From CAZMGV01 sp964565925 (GTDB taxonomy: Bacteria > JAGRBM01 > JAHCIT01): 64,000 nucleotides of DNA. This document shows, in pieces, positions 24,935 to 32,778 of this stretch. The notes under the pieces are model-generated. The model worked only from the letters and a program-made list of their open reading frames with translations. It was not told the origin of the DNA and searched no databases. Position 1 is the stretch's first letter, and every line of letters begins with the position of its first letter. The stretch spans positions 62,001-126,000 of the forward strand of contig CAZMGV010000005.1 in NCBI GenBank assembly GCA_964565925.1. Reading direction: 5' to 3'. The translations under genes were made by a program, and so were the position numbers.

Positions 24935-25532
24935 AGCAGCAAAGGTATCGAAATCCCGGACGGCGAAGGCCGCTCATGCGGCCCACGCCGCACACGCCGA
25001 CGGCAAGTTCCTGGAATGGGTGACGCGCCTCGTGCATGAACATCGGGCACGCCTCATCCGGCTGGTTCGTAAGGAAGGCCTGCGGGCGGAGGATGCGCTG
25101 GATTGCGTGCAGGAGGCATTTCACACCTTTCTGCTGCTCCCAAGGGCGCGCCAGCTCCTCGAGGTGCCCGACGATTCCGCCAAGCTGCTTACCGTCATCG
25201 CCAGGAACGCCGCCCGTAACCGCCGCAAGAAGCACGACCGCGCGAGGGATCATATGTCGGACGAAAATACGCTCGGAGAGCTCATGGACCCGTCAGCTGG
25301 AGTGGAAAGCCTCATTGAACAGGCCGAGGCGTTTGCGATGGCCGTAGGTTGCGTAGGGCATCTCGGCGAATTGCAGCGGAAAGTCGTGACGTTAAGGCTC
25401 GTGGACGATGTGCCCGGCGACGACGTGGCGAAACTGCTGGGAGTCAGTCCCGTTCATGTGGCTGTGCTGCTCCACCGCGCCAAGCAGGAGCTTCGCCAGT
25501 GCATGATCTCGGCGGGGTATCCGGCGAAGTAG
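24927..25532 (+). CDS. ECF-type RNA polymerase sigma factor
   Basis: The 201-residue protein has an Ala/His-repeat N-terminus (AAHAAHAAHA), then sigma region 2 (LIRLVRKEGLRAEDALDCVQEAFHTFL ... LLTVIARNAARNRRKKHDRAR). Region 4 comes last (LGELQRKVVTLRLVDDVPGDDVAKLLGVSPVHVAVLLHRAKQELRQCM), with its helix-turn-helix. This is the ECF two-domain layout. No anti-sigma gene is adjacent: the upstream gene is a thioesterase (8-base overlap) and the downstream gene is convergent. The N-terminal repeat is not part of the family and its role is unknown. Confidence 0.85.
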   Translation: MAKAAKVSKSRTAKAAHAAHAAHADGKFLEWVTRLVHEHRARLIRLVRKEGLRAEDALDCVQEAFHTFLLLPRARQLLEVPDDSAKLLTVIARNAARNRRKKHDRARDHMSDENTLGELMDPSAGVESLIEQAEAFAMAVGCVGHLGELQRKVVTLRLVDDVPGDDVAKLLGVSPVHVAVLLHRAKQELRQCMISAGYPAK

Positions 25533-25539
25533 CTGAAAA

Positions 25540-26640
25540 CTATTCGTCCTTGAGTTCGAACCGGCCGAGTGCCAGCACCGTCATGACGAGCTGGCGGCGG
25601 TCGAAAGGTTTGGCGAGGAACGCGTCGGCGAACAGGGTACCGGTGACGATCTGGCGGTTCACCTCGGTATCGGAACCGGAGAGGACGAGGATCTTCGTGT
25701 TACTCGTCTTTTCGTGCTCTTTCAGTTTCTGGCACGCCTCAAAGCCGTTCATCTTCGGCATGGCGAGGTCGAGAATAATGAGGTCGGGGCGCTCTTTGAG
25801 CGCCGTGCGGAACCCTTCCTGCCCGTCGTAGGCGTGAATAATCTCCGCCTTCACGTTGGCGAGGGAATGTTTAACCAGCATGTGCATCGGCTCTTCGTCG
25901 TCGATGTGCAGAATCTTTGGCAGTTTGGTGGCCGGATGCTTGTCGGCTTTCTTGAGCGCATCGGTGAAGGCCCGGGCGACGCCCGCTTCGAGGTTGTCAT
26001 CCACCCAGGCGCGCAGACGCGGGGTGAGTTCCACGTCCGAATAGATGATCCGCACGATCGACTTGAAGCTCTGCATCTTGCGCAGGAACTCCATGACGCC
26101 CTCGTGCGGGCGGAAGGTGTCCGATTTTCCCTGCCCGATGGCGTCCAGCATATTGGACACCTGATCGTGCGAGAGACTCTCCAGCTTGCCGAACCGGGCG
26201 CCGAGCCCCAGCGAGTTGGACCACCGGGCGATCAGCGATCCCTTGTGCGACCGTATTTCGCAGGCGACGGGCCGGTCGTCCAGCGCCACGGCGATCTGGC
26301 TGAACAGCTCCGACATCCCCATCTGAAAGCGGTCGAAAAACGCTTCGTAGGGAATATCGACGGTATGCTCGGGGGCTTTCTGGTCCCGGCGGAACTTGAA
26401 TACGCCGCGGCGGAACTGGATCAGGTTGTAGGCGACCTCGCGGCCCTGGTGCTTGCCGCTGGAGGCGTGGACGAGCCGCCCGCCCTCGAAGAAGAATTTC
26501 GCCACCCGGTCGTCATCCCAGACGTCGAGTTGCACGTTCGCCTTCGTCTGGCAGATCGGTTCGACGATCTCGAGAATGGATCCGTCTTCCATCATCCCGA
26601 GCAGTTCGCCCGGGGTCGTGGTCTTGGTCACTACAGCCAT
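25540..26640 (-). CDS. DUF4388-like / receiver response-regulator protein
   Basis: The 366-residue protein begins with a PATAN/DUF4388-like region (residues 5-105: TPGELLGMMEDGSILEIVEPICQ ... FFFEGGRLVHASSGKHQGREVAYNLIQFRRGVFKF). A central helical region follows, and it ends in a receiver domain (residues about 240-360) with ILHIDDEEPMH, the phosphorylation site LIILDLAMPKMNG, and conserved Lys in FLAKPFD. There is no DNA-binding domain; the DUF4388 part probably mediates protein contacts. It converges with the ECF sigma gene (7 bases) and is divergent from the FAD oxidoreductase. Confidence 0.87.
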   Translation of the reverse strand: MAVVTKTTTPGELLGMMEDGSILEIVEPICQTKANVQLDVWDDDRVAKFFFEGGRLVHASSGKHQGREVAYNLIQFRRGVFKFRRDQKAPEHTVDIPYEAFFDRFQMGMSELFSQIAVALDDRPVACEIRSHKGSLIARWSNSLGLGARFGKLESLSHDQVSNMLDAIGQGKSDTFRPHEGVMEFLRKMQSFKSIVRIIYSDVELTPRLRAWVDDNLEAGVARAFTDALKKADKHPATKLPKILHIDDEEPMHMLVKHSLANVKAEIIHAYDGQEGFRTALKERPDLIILDLAMPKMNGFEACQKLKEHEKTSNTKILVLSGSDTEVNRQIVTGTLFADAFLAKPFDRRQLVMTVLALGRFELKDE

Positions 26641-26800
26641 AGGGTCACCAGTATAGTCCGGTTACGGAAAAGGTGTGCAAATTCGGGGGGTTCGGAAAAA
26701 TCGGATTCCTTTGTAACCTTCCGGGCTCCCGGGACGTGATAGTTACAGAGGCCGCCTTGGCTTGGGTAAGGTGGGGTGGTTGAGGCTAAAGGAGACGGTC

Positions 26801-28114
26801 ATGGCAGAACAGCAGAAACAGGCGGTTGTGGTGGGAAGCGGGCTCGCGGGGCTCACAGCGGCGAACTATCTCGCCAAAGGCGGCCGCAAAGTCACGGTAT
26901 TCGAGAAATCGTCGCACCCGGGCGGCCGGGCCGTCACCAAAGAACAGGACGGCTTCTATCTGAATCTCGGACCCCACGCCCTTTATTGCCTGGGCGAAGG
27001 CGTAAAGGTTCTGGACGAGTTCGGAGTGCAATTCTCGCGCAAGATCCCATCGGCGGCGGGAGCCGCCGCTGTCCGGGGCGGAAAGCGGTTCAAACTGCCC
27101 GCCAGCCTGACGTCGATCCTGTTCAATCCGATGTATTCCTGGCGGGAGCGGTTCGGATTCCTTATCGCCCTGTCGGCCGTTTCGGCCACGGCGAAACCGG
27201 AGGCGCTGGAGAAGATTTCACTTAAAGACTGGCTGGACGGCCGCAGGGCGTCCGCCGCCGTCAGGCAGTCGGTGGAAGCGCTCTGTCGGGTGGCAACGTA
27301 CAGTAACTCTCCTGAACGAATCAGCGCCGGTTCGGCGATCCGGCAGATGCGGCTCGCCTTCAAGGGTAACGTTTATTACCTCGACCACGGCTGGCAAACG
27401 ATCGTGGGCGGATTGCGCAGTTCGGCCGAGAAAGCTGGTGTGACCTTCGTGACAGGCGAAGAAGTTATTGCCGTTGAGACTGAAGACGGAGCGAGCACCG
27501 GAGTTCATCTGGCAAGCGGCCGGATGGTGCCGGCGACTTCCGTAATCCTCGCCACCGGTCCGGCCGATGCCGCCAAGCTCGTGGACGGCGGAAAGAATGC
27601 AACTCTGAATGGCTGGGCGGCATCGAGCGTGCCGGTGAAGGCGGCCTGCCTCGATCTGGGCCTCGCGTCACTACCGAACCCGGATGTGAAGTTCGCCCTG
27701 GGGATCGATGCATCGCTCTACTATTCGGTCCATTCGGCAACGGGTAAATTCGCACCCGAAGGTGCGGCGATGGTCCATATAGCGAAATATCTGGATCCGT
27801 CCCGTGAATCGGATGCTGCCAGCGACCAGAAGGAGCTGGAAAGCCTGATGGATCTGCTGCAACCCGGTTGGCGGAAGCTGGTGAAAGTGCAGCGCTATCT
27901 GCCGAAGCTTGTTGTCACCCATCGGCTCGTCACGTCCGACGATGGCGGCGTGACTGGCAGGCCAGGCCCGGCAGTTCCCGGAATTGAAAGCCTGTTTGTC
28001 GCGGGCGACTGGGCGGGCACGGAAGCGATGATCGCAGATGCCGCATTCGCCAGCGGCCGCCAGGCTGCGGTTCTGGCACTGGGCAGTGTCGTGGTATCGC
28101 GAAAAGCAGCCTGA
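26801..28114 (+). CDS. Phytoene-desaturase-like FAD-dependent oxidoreductase
   Basis: The 437-residue flavoprotein starts with the dinucleotide-binding VVVGSGLAGLTAANYLAKGGRKVTVFEKSSHPGGRAVT. It ends with the FAD-closing PGIESLFVAGDWAGTEAMIADAAFASGRQAA, typical of the CrtI/protoporphyrinogen-oxidase superfamily. No carotenoid genes lie nearby, so the substrate is open. I start at the ATG at 26801 because AAAGGAG lies just upstream; the longer frame from 26762 adds 13 uncharacteristic residues. Its last 220 bases are overlapped by an antisense extension of the convergent gene. Confidence 0.87.
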   Translation: MAEQQKQAVVVGSGLAGLTAANYLAKGGRKVTVFEKSSHPGGRAVTKEQDGFYLNLGPHALYCLGEGVKVLDEFGVQFSRKIPSAAGAAAVRGGKRFKLPASLTSILFNPMYSWRERFGFLIALSAVSATAKPEALEKISLKDWLDGRRASAAVRQSVEALCRVATYSNSPERISAGSAIRQMRLAFKGNVYYLDHGWQTIVGGLRSSAEKAGVTFVTGEEVIAVETEDGASTGVHLASGRMVPATSVILATGPADAAKLVDGGKNATLNGWAASSVPVKAACLDLGLASLPNPDVKFALGIDASLYYSVHSATGKFAPEGAAMVHIAKYLDPSRESDAASDQKELESLMDLLQPGWRKLVKVQRYLPKLVVTHRLVTSDDGGVTGRPGPAVPGIESLFVAGDWAGTEAMIADAAFASGRQAAVLALGSVVVSRKAA

Positions 28115-29052
28115 GCCTTGCCGTCGGTAGCTACCGGAACGTTCAGAGCAGGTAGGTCGGACCACAGGCAGGTCCACAGAGCCGACGGTTTCACAGGATC
28201 GTCGTCATCGGTCACCAGCCACAAGCGGGTTCCCGGGCCCTCTGACTCTGCCCATAACCCTTCGACCTTGAGCGGCGGCGATAGCCAGTGCAGTGCGGTG
28301 ACGGCGTGGCCATCGAGAATGCCGATGGCGGAACCGCTCACGGCACCGTCCTCATAGGTGCTGGCTGAATTTTCCGCGACGGCGGTAAAGAGCAGACGTC
28401 CTCCCGGCAGGGCGAATCCGTCGGTGAACGACAGCGGGCCTTTATCCTCCGGCAGCTTCACCGCTTCCGACTGGACGAGGCAGTTTCCGGTCACTCGTCC
28501 GCTCGCAGCCTCCGATCTGAACCGGTTCAGGTCCAGATGCAGCAGGCCGTTTTGGCCGGCCCGGCCGTTACCGCGCTGAAACAGGATCAACCGGTCGTCA
28601 TGGACGGCCGCCCCTTCGATATTGAGTTCGGGGAACTGCCGGGCTGCCGAGATATAGAGTTCTGCCAGCTCCACCTGATGGATTCCGGTTGGTTCGCCGC
28701 TGGCATCGAGCCGGACCAGCGCTGCGCGGGTGCGGCTCGGGGTGGAGCCGGACGGGATAGCCAGCAGCTCCGAATTGCCGTTCGGCAAGGGCAGGAGTGC
28801 GAGCGCTTCCAGGTCGGGCTTGCGGCGTTTGCGGTCCCGCTTGTCCAGCGGCAGTTCGCCCTGAAGGATACGGAACCCCCGGCCCGGAGCGGAGCCTTCA
28901 CGGGGAAACACCCCCAGATGCAGCTCGTCGTCGGCCACGACGTATATGTGCGACCGGGTCATGGCGAGTCCGCTCGCGGCCGAAATAAACGGACGCCGCC
29001 CGGCCGACATCGGCTGGGTCAGATCGAGCAGACGAAGGCGGACAGGGTTCAT
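27895..29052 (-). CDS. DUF6929-like beta-propeller protein with anomalous C-terminal extension
   Basis: The first about 310 of 385 residues look like a six-bladed-propeller-type protein of the DUF6910/DUF6929 or SdiA-regulated sort (SGLAMTRSHIYVVADDELHLGVF, LEALALLPLPNGNSELLAIPSGS, NIEGAAVHDDRLILFQRGN, FTDGFALPGGRLLFTA, LWLVTDDDDPVKPSALW). Family naming is tentative. After SDLPALN the frame continues about 75 residues as the antisense of the FAD oxidoreductase gene, which is unlikely to be natural. A one-base shift would end the protein at 28143, before that gene. The ATG overlaps the cyclase stop (ATGA), placing it last in the cyclase operon. Confidence 0.7.
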   Translation of the reverse strand: MNPVRLRLLDLTQPMSAGRRPFISAASGLAMTRSHIYVVADDELHLGVFPREGSAPGRGFRILQGELPLDKRDRKRRKPDLEALALLPLPNGNSELLAIPSGSTPSRTRAALVRLDASGEPTGIHQVELAELYISAARQFPELNIEGAAVHDDRLILFQRGNGRAGQNGLLHLDLNRFRSEAASGRVTGNCLVQSEAVKLPEDKGPLSFTDGFALPGGRLLFTAVAENSASTYEDGAVSGSAIGILDGHAVTALHWLSPPLKVEGLWAESEGPGTRLWLVTDDDDPVKPSALWTCLWSDLPALNVPVATDGKAQAAFRDTTTLPSARTAAWRPLANAASAIIASVPAQSPATNRLSIPGTAGPGLPVTPPSSDVTSRWVTTSFGR

Positions 29053-30749
29053 GACGCGGGCAGGGTGACGCCTTCGATAAACGCCACAACCTCTCTGGGT
29101 ATTGAGGTGAACCGGATTTCGTGAAGACCACTGCTATTTCCGTCGGATACCGGCATGACCTTGGCGTAGATGTCTAGCCGGTCCAGATGACTGCTGACTT
29201 CATGCAGGTTCAGCTTGAGGTTGCTAAGTGTTTCCATTTTTGAGTCTGAACGTACCGTCACAGCCTGCGCGGAGATGGCAATGATCTCAAGATGAAACCG
29301 GTCGTCGTTAACCGTCTTCCCGTCTACCAGCGAGGCCACAAAGCGTAGCGGACGGACTGGCGGACGTGGTGTGGTGGTGTGACGGTTCAGGACACAGCTG
29401 AATTCGCCGCCCACGCCGCCGATCTCATAGATGGCGAGCGGGTGGCTGGCTCCTTTGGGCATGATTTCCATCCGGCCATCGATTCTGATCAGTCCCTTAG
29501 ATTCATCAATTACAGACTGGGAAGCCAGAATCTGCCCGCCCACCGTATAGGATTCGATCCGGCTTGCCATATTCACGCCGCTACCGACGACTGTATATTT
29601 GCTCCGGCGGCTGGATCCGATATTGCCTACCACGACTTCTGCGTCGTTTATTCCAATACCCATCTCCAATGCGGGAAGCCCGTTCGCCTCGTTCCGCTGG
29701 TTCACAGCCGCCATGGCATTCTGCATTTCAACGGCGCAGGCGGTGGCCCTGAGCGCCCGGTCGGGCATCTCATGGGGCGCTCCGAAGATGACGAGCAGGG
29801 CGTCACCGATGATTTCGTTTACAGTTCCGTGATGCCTGAAGACGACTTCCACCATAATTTCATAATAGTCATTCAGCATACGGACGAAGGTTTCGGCGGG
29901 AATCCGTTCCGCAAGTGCGGTGAATCCGCGCAGGTCAGTCATCAGGATGCTCACCCGCCGGCGATGCCCGCCCATTTCAAGGGCGGCCGGGTTTTCGATC
30001 AGCGCGTGCATGACTTCGGGAGCCAGATACCGTCCGAACATCTTCTTCAGGAATCCGGAGAGTTCGGTTACCTGTTCCTCGCGTTCCTTCCAGCGGGCGA
30101 AAATATAGGAACTCACCAGGATAATGGCAGCGGAGAGTGTCACCGGGACCAGGAAGATGACCACCGTGCCGGCTGGTGGAATGAGAAGGTGTCCGTCCTC
30201 AAATGGTGCACGCCGCAGCCAGGGCGCATAGGGAATCCATCCGGCAATCTGCGCCACGGTGGTGCCTGTCAGGATGATCAGGGCAGTGAGGCCGCTCAGG
30301 AGCACCGGTCGTAAGCCGAACATGAGGAGGCTGATTGAGAGGCCTCCCAGGGCGACGACCCAGACAGGTGTAGTGATCGTGCCGGTGAAATAGATGACGA
30401 GCCCCGTATGAACCGCCGTCCCTTGTAGAAACAGGTGGAGCACTAACGGGTTTTCCGGGTCCCGCCTGCGAAGCAGAAGCCCGGCCACAATGACCGTCGC
30501 CATGAAAATACTGGTGATCGCATAAAACGGTTTAAGAATCTGCTCAGCGAATTCCCAGTTTACGAGGTCGCTGAAATAGGTGGCTTCGCTTCCCTTCCAC
30601 ACGATGAGCCAGCCGGCCACAACCCACGGAAATGCGATGCTTGAGCAGAGTACGCACCGGTCCACCAGCGGCCAGTCAAGCGGGTTAAAGAGCCATGATT
30701 TGCGGCCCGCTGCCATGCCCGGCTGAACTGGATGGATGGAAGCCGCCAC
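29049..30749 (-). CDS. Membrane-bound class III adenylate/guanylate cyclase
   Basis: The 566-residue protein has about six membrane helices (residues about 35-220), a short linker with a FLKKMFGRYLAPEVMHALIENP segment typical before bacterial cyclase domains, and then the catalytic domain. The two metal-binding aspartates are in SILMTDLRGFTALAE (near residue 270) and NEIIGDALLVIFG (near 315). The VVGNIGSSRRSKYTVVGSGVNMASRIE block contains the substrate-contact and transition-state region. About 110 C-terminal residues are unassigned and possibly a PilZ-like barrel. It lies 11 bases after the cNMP-binding ABC1 kinase gene, so enzyme and likely receptor are co-expressed. Confidence 0.9.
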   Translation of the reverse strand: MAASIHPVQPGMAAGRKSWLFNPLDWPLVDRCVLCSSIAFPWVVAGWLIVWKGSEATYFSDLVNWEFAEQILKPFYAITSIFMATVIVAGLLLRRRDPENPLVLHLFLQGTAVHTGLVIYFTGTITTPVWVVALGGLSISLLMFGLRPVLLSGLTALIILTGTTVAQIAGWIPYAPWLRRAPFEDGHLLIPPAGTVVIFLVPVTLSAAIILVSSYIFARWKEREEQVTELSGFLKKMFGRYLAPEVMHALIENPAALEMGGHRRRVSILMTDLRGFTALAERIPAETFVRMLNDYYEIMVEVVFRHHGTVNEIIGDALLVIFGAPHEMPDRALRATACAVEMQNAMAAVNQRNEANGLPALEMGIGINDAEVVVGNIGSSRRSKYTVVGSGVNMASRIESYTVGGQILASQSVIDESKGLIRIDGRMEIMPKGASHPLAIYEIGGVGGEFSCVLNRHTTTPRPPVRPLRFVASLVDGKTVNDDRFHLEIIAISAQAVTVRSDSKMETLSNLKLNLHEVSSHLDRLDIYAKVMPVSDGNSSGLHEIRFTSIPREVVAFIEGVTLPAS

Positions 30750-30760
30750 CGTTATCCTGC

Positions 30761-32554
30761 TTACGGTTTCGCGATCTGGACGTATTCGGGGTGCTTCTTG
30801 AGAATCTCGGCAAACACCGGAGCGAACACCGGCATGGCGACCTCGCTGGCGGATTTTTCCGGAACCACCATCTTGCAGACGTCGATCACGATCCCGATCG
30901 CCCTCAGAAACATCAGATTGTCCTGCGGCGTCTTGAAGGTTTTCACCTGCTTCAGCGCCTCGTCCATCGCGGAGAAGAGCTGTTTCATGTCTCCCTCCTT
31001 GCGGATGTCGTGATCAAAAATGGCACTTCGCATGGCCGGATCGGCAAACATCTTGCCGGCAAACCCTTCCAGGAACTCCCGGTCCGGTTCCCCGACGGCG
31101 CCTTTTTCGATCAGCCCGTCCACATAGAGACGCGGATTGTTGAAGAAGCCGCCGAAGATCTCTTTCATCAGGCCGTTACGCACGTTATCGGGGAGTTTCT
31201 TCACCATCCCGAAGTCGAGCATGGCGAGCCCGCCGGCCGGCGTGCAGAACACGTTGGCCGGGTGCGGATCGGCGTGAAAGAACCCGCCGAAGAATGCCTG
31301 CTGAAGGAACGACCGCATGTAGGTTTGCATCAGTTTCACGCGGTCCACGTTCCAGGCCTTGAGCTGGTCGAGGTTGTCGACGTTCGTTCCCTCGATAAAC
31401 TCCAGCGTCAGTACGCGGCGTGTGGTGTATCGCCAGTGGACCTTGGGGACTTTGACCCCGAACGGCGCCAGTTCCTTTTCCATCTGTTCGGTGGCGCGGC
31501 CTTCACGGGTCATATCCAGTTCATGCCGGAGCGGTTCTTCGTATTCCTTGTAAATCTGCATGAGGTCCACGCGTTTGACGATCTTGGAGAACCCCTTGAT
31601 GAGCAGACGGGTCAGCCAGAGATCGATGGCGACGCTCTGTTCGAGTCCCGGGTGCTGCACCTTCACGACGACCTTTTCGCCGGTGGGGAGTTTGGCCACA
31701 TGAACCTGCCCCATGGAGGCGGCGGCGATCGGGGATTTCTCGAAGTCGGCGAACAGCTCCAGCGGCCCCACGCCGAACTCGCTCTGGATGAGTCCAGCCA
31801 CCAGCGAGTAGTCGGTCGCGGGTACGCGGTCCCGCATTGCCTTGAACTCCTCGATGTACTCTGGAGGGAGCAGGTGCATTTGCATGCTCGCCACCTGACC
31901 GGCCTTGATATTGGCGCCCTTGAGACGGAATGCCGTCTCCTTGAACCGGATCGCGTTCTCCCGGTGGATGCGCGACATCTCCTCGGGCGTCTGCGGCCAG
32001 CGGAGCAGTGTCCGGCGAACCCATACCCAGAGGTAGGACAGCAGCAGCCGAGTCTGCATCCAGGCGAGGCTCGACAGGTGCTTGATCGCTCCCGTCCGGT
32101 CCTGAATCTCCAGCGCGCGGGCGAACTTGCGGTCAGACTCCGAGAGGCGGTTGGAGAGCGCCTGCAGGAAGGACCAGAGCACCTTCCGTCCGATGACCGG
32201 TTCCCGTTCGATCAGCTCCAGAAACCGGTCGCGGGGAATAAACAGGCACTGGGTCTCTCCTTCCGCACGGACCGAGGCTGAAGTGGGCCGGTCCGTCACC
32301 AGGCTCATCTCGCCGAAATGGTCGCCTGCGAAGAGCTCGTTGATCCGCTGTTGTTTTTCCCCGCGAACGCTCTTGAAGACGTGAACCTTCCCGGTGTTCA
32401 CGATAAACAGTCCGGGACCGTGGATCCCTTCGTCGATAATCTTTTCATTGTCCCTGTAACGCCGCTCCTCGCAGACCGAGGCGACCAGCCGGGTTTCTTC
32501 GGATGTTAACGATTTGAAAACGGGCAGCCCACGCATGGCTTCGGCACGGTCCAT
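30761..32554 (-). CDS. Cyclic-nucleotide-binding domain fused to ABC1/UbiB atypical kinase
   Basis: Residues about 8-125 are a cNMP-binding domain of the CRP/PKA type (FKSLTSEETRLVASVCEER ... FAGDHFGEMSLVTDRPTSASVRAEG, which is the phosphate-binding cassette). Residues about 190-470 are an ABC1/UbiB kinase: KAGQ motif in ANIKAGQVAS, Ala-rich nucleotide loop SPIAAASMGQVHVAKL, VVVKVQHPG, FFHADPHPANVF, and AMLDFGMVKKL. The usual HADPHPGN reads HADPHPAN. Family members support ubiquinone or lipid metabolism. The fusion implies gating by cAMP or cGMP, matching the cyclase gene downstream. The ATG has AAGGGGAT about six bases upstream. No C-terminal membrane helix is obvious. Confidence 0.9.
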   Translation of the reverse strand: MDRAEAMRGLPVFKSLTSEETRLVASVCEERRYRDNEKIIDEGIHGPGLFIVNTGKVHVFKSVRGEKQQRINELFAGDHFGEMSLVTDRPTSASVRAEGETQCLFIPRDRFLELIEREPVIGRKVLWSFLQALSNRLSESDRKFARALEIQDRTGAIKHLSSLAWMQTRLLLSYLWVWVRRTLLRWPQTPEEMSRIHRENAIRFKETAFRLKGANIKAGQVASMQMHLLPPEYIEEFKAMRDRVPATDYSLVAGLIQSEFGVGPLELFADFEKSPIAAASMGQVHVAKLPTGEKVVVKVQHPGLEQSVAIDLWLTRLLIKGFSKIVKRVDLMQIYKEYEEPLRHELDMTREGRATEQMEKELAPFGVKVPKVHWRYTTRRVLTLEFIEGTNVDNLDQLKAWNVDRVKLMQTYMRSFLQQAFFGGFFHADPHPANVFCTPAGGLAMLDFGMVKKLPDNVRNGLMKEIFGGFFNNPRLYVDGLIEKGAVGEPDREFLEGFAGKMFADPAMRSAIFDHDIRKEGDMKQLFSAMDEALKQVKTFKTPQDNLMFLRAIGIVIDVCKMVVPEKSASEVAMPVFAPVFAEILKKHPEYVQIAKP

Positions 32555-32778
32555 GAAATCCCCTTTTGATAACCCCTGACTCTGATTTCAGGGTATTTAT
32601 AACATGTAGAGTCCGGTTCCGGTAACCGCATGCGGGAGGTCGCCTACGAACCGGACCGGAAGGAAACAGTGGGACAGCGAAAAATCCTCTTGTCGGTATC
32701 CGGGACCTACTGTAGTCTCCACTGACACCGGAGTCATTTTCCCGGATTTCCCCGATGCAGGCCGTTCAGGAGAGCCCC

